Program-made: the position numbers and the translations under genes
Shown: positions 59,391-64,000 of the stretch, one piece after another
Numbering within the stretch: position 1 is the stretch's first letter
Layout: the number at the start of each line of letters is the position of its first letter
Assembly (NCBI GenBank): GCA_942493075.1
Contig: OW818681.1
Span: forward strand, 1,798,001-1,862,000
Direction of reading: 5' to 3'
DNA length: 64,000 nt
DNA from: JBBQYD01 sp942493075
Lineage (GTDB): Bacteria; Verrucomicrobiota; Verrucomicrobiia; Limisphaerales; UBA8199
The notes under the pieces: generated by a model
Told to the model about the DNA's origin: nothing
What the model saw: the letters and a program-made list of their open reading frames with translations, nothing else
Database searches by the model: none

Positions 59391-62366
59391 ATGACACGCT
59401 TAAGACTCACTCTCTGTTCAATTCTGCTTCTGCTTAATGGCCTTTGCCATGCTGAAATTCAGGTTAAGCACTTACGTTGCGAGTACCTGGTAAATCCCAT
59501 TGGTATTGATGCCGAAACACCACGCCTGAGCTGGACTCTGGAATCCCGCCAGCGTGGCGAAAAACAAACCGCTTACCAAATCCTTGTGGCTTCCTCTCCG
59601 CAGGCTCTCAAGCGCGACCAAGGTGACCTGTGGGATAGCGGCAAAGTCACCTCTGACGAAACAAGCCAGATCGTTTACCAGGGCACCGCGTTGCCCTCAC
59701 GCCAGAGTTGCTTCTGGAAGGTGAGAACCTGGGACGCAAAGGGCCGGCCTAGTGCGTGGAGTGCTCCTGCCGAATGGCGCATGGGCTTGATGAAGGAGAT
59801 AGATTGGAGCGCCCGTTGGATCACGCCGAGGCTTTCAGCCACAAACGCCCCTCGTTCCCTGGTCATTCGCAAGGCCATCTATGAAGCCATCGAAACCTCC
59901 GCTAGTGCTGATGTGACAGCGACCGTGGTGCGCGAGGTTAAGGACAACAGCGTCAGCCTGGAGGTGAATAATAACATTCTCGGTGGCGACCCGGCCCGCA
60001 ATCACGTCAAACGCCTTCGGGTCGATTACGAGCTCGACGGTAAAGCCCTCTCGAAAGTCGTCGATGAGAACCAGACCCTCTCCATCCCTGAGCAGCTTCC
60101 GGGAATCCGTTACTTGCGCAAATCTTTCCAGGTTGAATCGAGCGTGAAACAAGCCGTGCTCTACGCCTCTGCCCTGGGGTTGTACGAGGCCTGCTTGAAT
60201 GGAGAAAGAGTAGGGGACCACATACTGGCACCGGATTGGACTGACTATCGTAAACGTGTGCGCTATCAGGCCTACGACGTGACCGGGTTGCTCAAGCGCG
60301 GCGATAACGCCCTCGGCGCAGTGCTGGCGCACGGCTGGTTCAGCGGTCGCATCGGGAATGGCAAACGGCAGTTCTTTGGAAAAGAGCCGGCATTCCTGGC
60401 ACAATTGGAACTGACTTATGCCGATGGCACAACGGAGAGAATTGTATCCAATGATTCCTGGAAAGCCCATCTCAGCCCGATTCTCAGCACCGATTTCATG
60501 CTCGGTGAAAGTTACGATGCTCGGATGGAGATGCCTGATTGGTGCAGTCCCCGGCTCAGCGATGCTGATTGGACTGGCGTTATGGAGCGCAACGAGAATG
60601 GCAGGCGCTTGGAAGCACAGGTCATGGAGCCGGTCCGCAAGATTGGTGAGCTAAAGTCTAGGTCTGTGACAGAGCCTCAGCCCGGAAAATGGGTGTTCGA
60701 CCTGGGCCAAAACATGGTGGGCGTGGTTCGTCTAAAAGTGAAAGCCCCGAGCGGTACGGAAATCACCTTGCGCCATGCCGAGATGCTCAATTCTGATGGA
60801 ACGATTTATACAAAGAATCTGCGCGGGGCACCTTCGGTTGACCACTACATCTGCAAGGGCAACGGCGTAGAAACGTGGCAGCCATCCTTTACATTCCACG
60901 GGTTTCGCTATGTTGAACTAAGCGGCTTGCCTGGAGCCCCGAGGCCTGATGCAGTGACTGGGATTGTGATGGCGTCAGATACCCCTATGACGGGCGAGTT
61001 CTCCTGTTCCGATCCGCGGCTCAATCAACTCCAATCCAACATACTCTGGGGACAACGCGGAAACTATCTCAGCGTGCCCACCGATTGCCCGCAACGGGAT
61101 GAGCGCCTCGGTTGGATGGGGGACGCTCAGGTCTTTATCAAGACCGCGACCTACAATGCCGATGTGGCTGCCTTTTACACCAAATGGATGGTTGATGTCG
61201 CTGATGGCCAATCCCCGGAAGGTTCTTTCAGTGATGTTTGCCCTGATAGCATGGGCAGTGGGAGCGTGCCTGCCTGGGGCGATGCCGGTGTCATTTGCCC
61301 GTGGACGATTTATGAAACCTACGGAGACAAACAGATCCTGGATCGAAACCTGCCACACATGATCGCCTGGGTGGAATACCTCCGCTCGCACAGCACGGAT
61401 TTGATCCGGGACAAAGATCGAGGGAATGACTACGGCGATTGGCTGTCCATCGGCGCCGATACGCCCAAGGATCTGATTGGTACGGCCTATTTTGCTTATT
61501 CGACTCGGTTGGTTGCGAAAGCGTGCCGGGTTTTGGGGCGGGAGGAGCAGGCTCGCAAGTATGAGCAGTTGTTTAGCGACATCAAACAGGCCTTCGTGAA
61601 GCGTTATGTCAAAGAAGACGGCAAGATTCAAGGTGACACTCAGACCAGTTACCTGCTGGCTTTGAGGTTCGATTTGCTTTCGGATGAGCAACGCAAGCAG
61701 GCTACAAGTCACCTGGAGGGGAATATCAATGCCAAGGGCGGCCATCTTTCTACCGGGTTTGTGGGGGTGAGCTATCTGCTTCCTGTGCTGACGGAGGTCG
61801 GAAAGCCAGAAACCGCCTACTCGGTGTTGCTCAAAGACACGTTTCCCTCCTGGCTCTTCTCCGTGAAACAAGGAGCGACCACGATTTGGGAACGATGGGA
61901 CGGCTGGACTCCTGAGAAAGGGTTCCAGGACCCGGGCATGAACTCGTTCAACCACTATTCACTCGGTTCCTGTGGCGAATATCTGTTCGGGTATGTTGGC
62001 GGCATCCGCCCGGCATCTCCCGGGTTCAAAGATATTACGATTGCTCCAGTCCTGGGCAATGGGCTCGAATGGGCTCGCACCCGCTACGACTCGATCCGGG
62101 GCCGAATTGCGACCTCATGGAAGAAAGCGGGCAAACAGTTAACACTGGAAGTAACCGTTCCCGCTAATACAAGCGCAACGGTCGTTATCCCTGCTGGGCC
62201 GAATGGCGAAATAACTGAGGGAGGAAAAGCATTAGCCAAGGTCCAGGATGTAAAATTGCTGAACAGGACCGCCAGCAGTGCAGTGGTCCAACTCGGCTCG
62301 GGAACTTACCGTTTTGTTTCGGACATGGATGGAGCCGGCAGCCCATGGCTTGTTGGAGGCCTATGA
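59391..62366 (+). CDS. Secreted alpha-L-rhamnosidase (GH78)
   Basis: The 991-residue enzyme has a signal peptide (about 4-21). It has an N-terminal fibronectin-like domain (LRCEYLVNPIGIDAETPRLSW), then an inserted module with LEVNNNILGGDPARNHVKRL (about residues 185-220). The carbohydrate-binding N-domain follows (ALYEACLNGERVG), a beta domain (VFDLGQNMVGVVRLKVKAPSG), and the (alpha/alpha)6 catalytic domain with CPQRDERLGWMGDAQ (about 565-580), the GH78 acidic motif. The final beta domain has GIRPASPGFKDITIAPV. It hydrolyses alpha-L-rhamnosides outside the cytoplasm by inversion. The stop overlaps the start of the next GH78 gene by 4 bases, so the two are an operon. Confidence 0.93.
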   Translation: MTRLRLTLCSILLLLNGLCHAEIQVKHLRCEYLVNPIGIDAETPRLSWTLESRQRGEKQTAYQILVASSPQALKRDQGDLWDSGKVTSDETSQIVYQGTALPSRQSCFWKVRTWDAKGRPSAWSAPAEWRMGLMKEIDWSARWITPRLSATNAPRSLVIRKAIYEAIETSASADVTATVVREVKDNSVSLEVNNNILGGDPARNHVKRLRVDYELDGKALSKVVDENQTLSIPEQLPGIRYLRKSFQVESSVKQAVLYASALGLYEACLNGERVGDHILAPDWTDYRKRVRYQAYDVTGLLKRGDNALGAVLAHGWFSGRIGNGKRQFFGKEPAFLAQLELTYADGTTERIVSNDSWKAHLSPILSTDFMLGESYDARMEMPDWCSPRLSDADWTGVMERNENGRRLEAQVMEPVRKIGELKSRSVTEPQPGKWVFDLGQNMVGVVRLKVKAPSGTEITLRHAEMLNSDGTIYTKNLRGAPSVDHYICKGNGVETWQPSFTFHGFRYVELSGLPGAPRPDAVTGIVMASDTPMTGEFSCSDPRLNQLQSNILWGQRGNYLSVPTDCPQRDERLGWMGDAQVFIKTATYNADVAAFYTKWMVDVADGQSPEGSFSDVCPDSMGSGSVPAWGDAGVICPWTIYETYGDKQILDRNLPHMIAWVEYLRSHSTDLIRDKDRGNDYGDWLSIGADTPKDLIGTAYFAYSTRLVAKACRVLGREEQARKYEQLFSDIKQAFVKRYVKEDGKIQGDTQTSYLLALRFDLLSDEQRKQATSHLEGNINAKGGHLSTGFVGVSYLLPVLTEVGKPETAYSVLLKDTFPSWLFSVKQGATTIWERWDGWTPEKGFQDPGMNSFNHYSLGSCGEYLFGYVGGIRPASPGFKDITIAPVLGNGLEWARTRYDSIRGRIATSWKKAGKQLTLEVTVPANTSATVVIPAGPNGEITEGGKALAKVQDVKLLNRTASSAVVQLGSGTYRFVSDMDGAGSPWLVGGL

Positions 62367-64000
62367 GAACGATGCTTCGCTTGCGCAAGTTGGGCTGGTT
62401 GCTCGGTGTGGTGGCGTTCGTCGCAGGAGACTGTGGCGCCGCGCTCCAGCCAGTCAACCTGCGTTGCGAACATCGCATCAATCCACTAGGCATTGGGGAG
62501 GCCACTCCCCGGCTATCCTGGGAACTGCAAAGCGATGGGATGGTGCGGGGTGAGGTCCAAACGGCTTATGAGATCCGGGTCGGCTCGACTGCAGGTCTTG
62601 CCGACCTTTGGGACAGCGGCAAAATCGCCAGCCGGGAAACCGTCGATATCACCTATGCGGGGCTGCCGTTGTCGAGTGGGAAACGATGCTACTGGCAGGT
62701 CCGCATATTTGACGGCAGCAACAATGCCTCACCATGGAGTGGCACAGCGCAATGGTCTATGGGGCTTCTCTCGCCTACCAATTGGAGCGCGCAATGGATC
62801 GGCTACGATGCCGCGTATGCAGTGCCGCCAGATAGAGCTGCTGAGGACGCACTTTTCAATACGTCTGGGCTCAGTTTCATTTCCTGCCCAGGCTCCAGCC
62901 CCCAAGCAGGCTTATACCACAGTGCGTTGCGCAAGCAGATTGCATTGCCTGCCGGGGATGCCATCACGAACGCAGTCTTCGCCCTGTACGCCGATAACAC
63001 CTGTGCTGTTTACGTAAATGGACAGACCGCTCCGGGGATTTCAGTCAGATGGGAAGCGACAAAGAGGATCAATGTTACCTCGCTGCTGCATTCAGGGAAC
63101 AATGTGCTCGCGCTATCCGCTACCAACAGCGATGCCAATCCCGCCAGTGTGATTGGTCGCCTCGTTGTGCGGTTTTCCTCCGGTAGCGTTTCTAACTTCC
63201 CTATCGATACATCATGGAAGGCCGCGCAGTTCCCAGCCGCAGGCTGGTTCCTGCCATCCTACGATTCATCCAGTTGGAGCGCGGCCCAGAGTTCCGGAAC
63301 CCCGTGGGGCACTCCGGCTTTGAATGACGTGCCCCTGATTCCCGCGCCGTACCTGCGAAAGGAGTTCTCAATCAACCAGGCCATCACACGAGCGACTGTT
63401 TACGTAACAGCCCTCGGCGCCTATGAACTTCGATTGAATGGTCAAAAGGTCGGAGCCCAGGACGTGCTAACCCCCGGGTGGAGTCATTTCACTAAAAGAG
63501 TGTACTACCAAACCTACGATGTGAGTGGTTTGGTTCGTTACGGCTCCAACTGCATCGGCGCCATTCTTGGGGATGGTTGGTATGCGAGTAATCTAGCGTT
63601 CAAGGGGCAGCGCCTGAACTACGGCGGAACCCCGCGATTCATCGCTCAACTGGTTGTCGAGTTGTCAGGTGGACAACGGCGCACGATCGAGACCGACACC
63701 TCGTGGAAGGCCAGCTACGGGCCTATTCGCTATGCGGATTTGCTGTTGGGCACCGAATATGATGCCCGGCTGGAAATGCCCGGTTGGGATCTTCCGGCTT
63801 TCAACGAGAGCACCTGGGCACCAGTTGTCACCGGACTGAGTGCGACGGCTGCCCGGTTCACCAACGTCACTTCCCGAGTCGCCGGACTGGTCAGCAATAA
63901 CCAGCTTAACCTCACGGTCAACAACGCAAACCTTGGCGCTGATCCTGCCTATGGCGTGGTCAAGACTCTCAAGATCGATTACACACTCGGCGGCACCAAC
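62363..64000 (+). CDS. Second GH78 alpha-L-rhamnosidase, 3' truncated by the window edge
   Basis: The ATG at 62363 overlaps the previous stop. The open frame runs to the window end (546 codons seen) without a stop. A signal peptide (about 10-27) is followed by the same N-terminal domain as its neighbour (LRCEHRINPLGIGEATPRLSWEL), a jelly-roll domain (RKQIALPAGDAITNAVFALYADNTCAVYVNG), and then the rhamnosidase N-domain (TALGAYELRLNGQKVGAQDVLTPGWS, LGDGWYASNLAF). The LTVNNANLGADPAYGVVKTL module is at the end of the visible part. The catalytic domain lies beyond the window. It differs from the first enzyme in having the extra jelly-roll and in where the LGxDPA module sits. Confidence 0.9.
   Translation, partial: MRTMLRLRKLGWLLGVVAFVAGDCGAALQPVNLRCEHRINPLGIGEATPRLSWELQSDGMVRGEVQTAYEIRVGSTAGLADLWDSGKIASRETVDITYAGLPLSSGKRCYWQVRIFDGSNNASPWSGTAQWSMGLLSPTNWSAQWIGYDAAYAVPPDRAAEDALFNTSGLSFISCPGSSPQAGLYHSALRKQIALPAGDAITNAVFALYADNTCAVYVNGQTAPGISVRWEATKRINVTSLLHSGNNVLALSATNSDANPASVIGRLVVRFSSGSVSNFPIDTSWKAAQFPAAGWFLPSYDSSSWSAAQSSGTPWGTPALNDVPLIPAPYLRKEFSINQAITRATVYVTALGAYELRLNGQKVGAQDVLTPGWSHFTKRVYYQTYDVSGLVRYGSNCIGAILGDGWYASNLAFKGQRLNYGGTPRFIAQLVVELSGGQRRTIETDTSWKASYGPIRYADLLLGTEYDARLEMPGWDLPAFNESTWAPVVTGLSATAARFTNVTSRVAGLVSNNQLNLTVNNANLGADPAYGVVKTLKIDYTLGGTN

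Overview
The window looks like a chromosomal segment of a Verrucomicrobiota bacterium, probably of the Pedosphaera/Limisphaerales type. That placement is inferred from several things together: an Alternative Complex III operon, a DUF1559-like prepilin with an H-X9-DG motif, many secreted GH78/GH29/GH144/DUF1080 proteins, huge exported proteins with no obvious family, and intergenic DNA full of REP-like palindromes.

Layout. 1-2.5 kb is decayed DNA: a palindromic repeat, an Rhs remnant, a small membrane protein, tRNA-Gly(UCC), a frameshifted GIY-YIG gene and a lipoprotein. 2.5-7.6 kb (minus) holds a GH78-like glycosidase and a hybrid-free histidine kinase/LuxR-type regulator pair. 7.8-20.2 kb (plus) holds three consecutive giant exported proteins (about 1790, 1111 and 1187 aa), followed by a tRNA-dihydrouridine synthase. 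21.3-23.6 kb is a small island of orphan genes bracketed by two copies of a five-hairpin repeat. 23.6-25.7 kb has an alpha-L-fucosidase and a cupin with a frameshifted tail. 26.2-37.3 kb is a respiratory operon: ActABCDEF, a small membrane protein, and CcoN-, CcoO- and CcoP-like proteins. Its CcoN-like subunit lacks every CuB and high-spin-haem histidine. 37.7-40.1 kb (minus) encodes DUF1080 and GH144 secreted proteins. 40.3-49.9 kb is a type I restriction-modification island (hsdR, PD-(D/E)XK protein, hsdS, rhuM, hsdM), bracketed by two more copies of the five-hairpin repeat. 50-54.2 kb has a hypothetical gene, a decayed AbiE toxin-antitoxin pair, a small conserved gene and a second two-component pair. 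54.5-64 kb (plus) encodes a five-repeat exported protein, a prepilin-like protein and two GH78 alpha-L-rhamnosidases, the last cut off by the window end.

The two most unusual signals are these. First, a roughly 220-285 bp element with five hairpins occurs four times in full, all in one orientation. Its 25-bp central stem changes sequence between copies while keeping base pairing. Copies 1/2 and copies 3/4 form matched pairs, and each pair encloses an accessory island. A partial fifth copy supplies the C-terminus of a response regulator. Second, the type I R-M genes are riddled with REP sequences that keep the reading frame: a whole REP-associated tyrosine transposase (RAYT-like) domain sits in frame inside hsdR, and 58-59 bp REP pairs sit in frame inside hsdR, hsdS and hsdM. 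All statements about homology are from recognition of motifs by eye; no database search was run.
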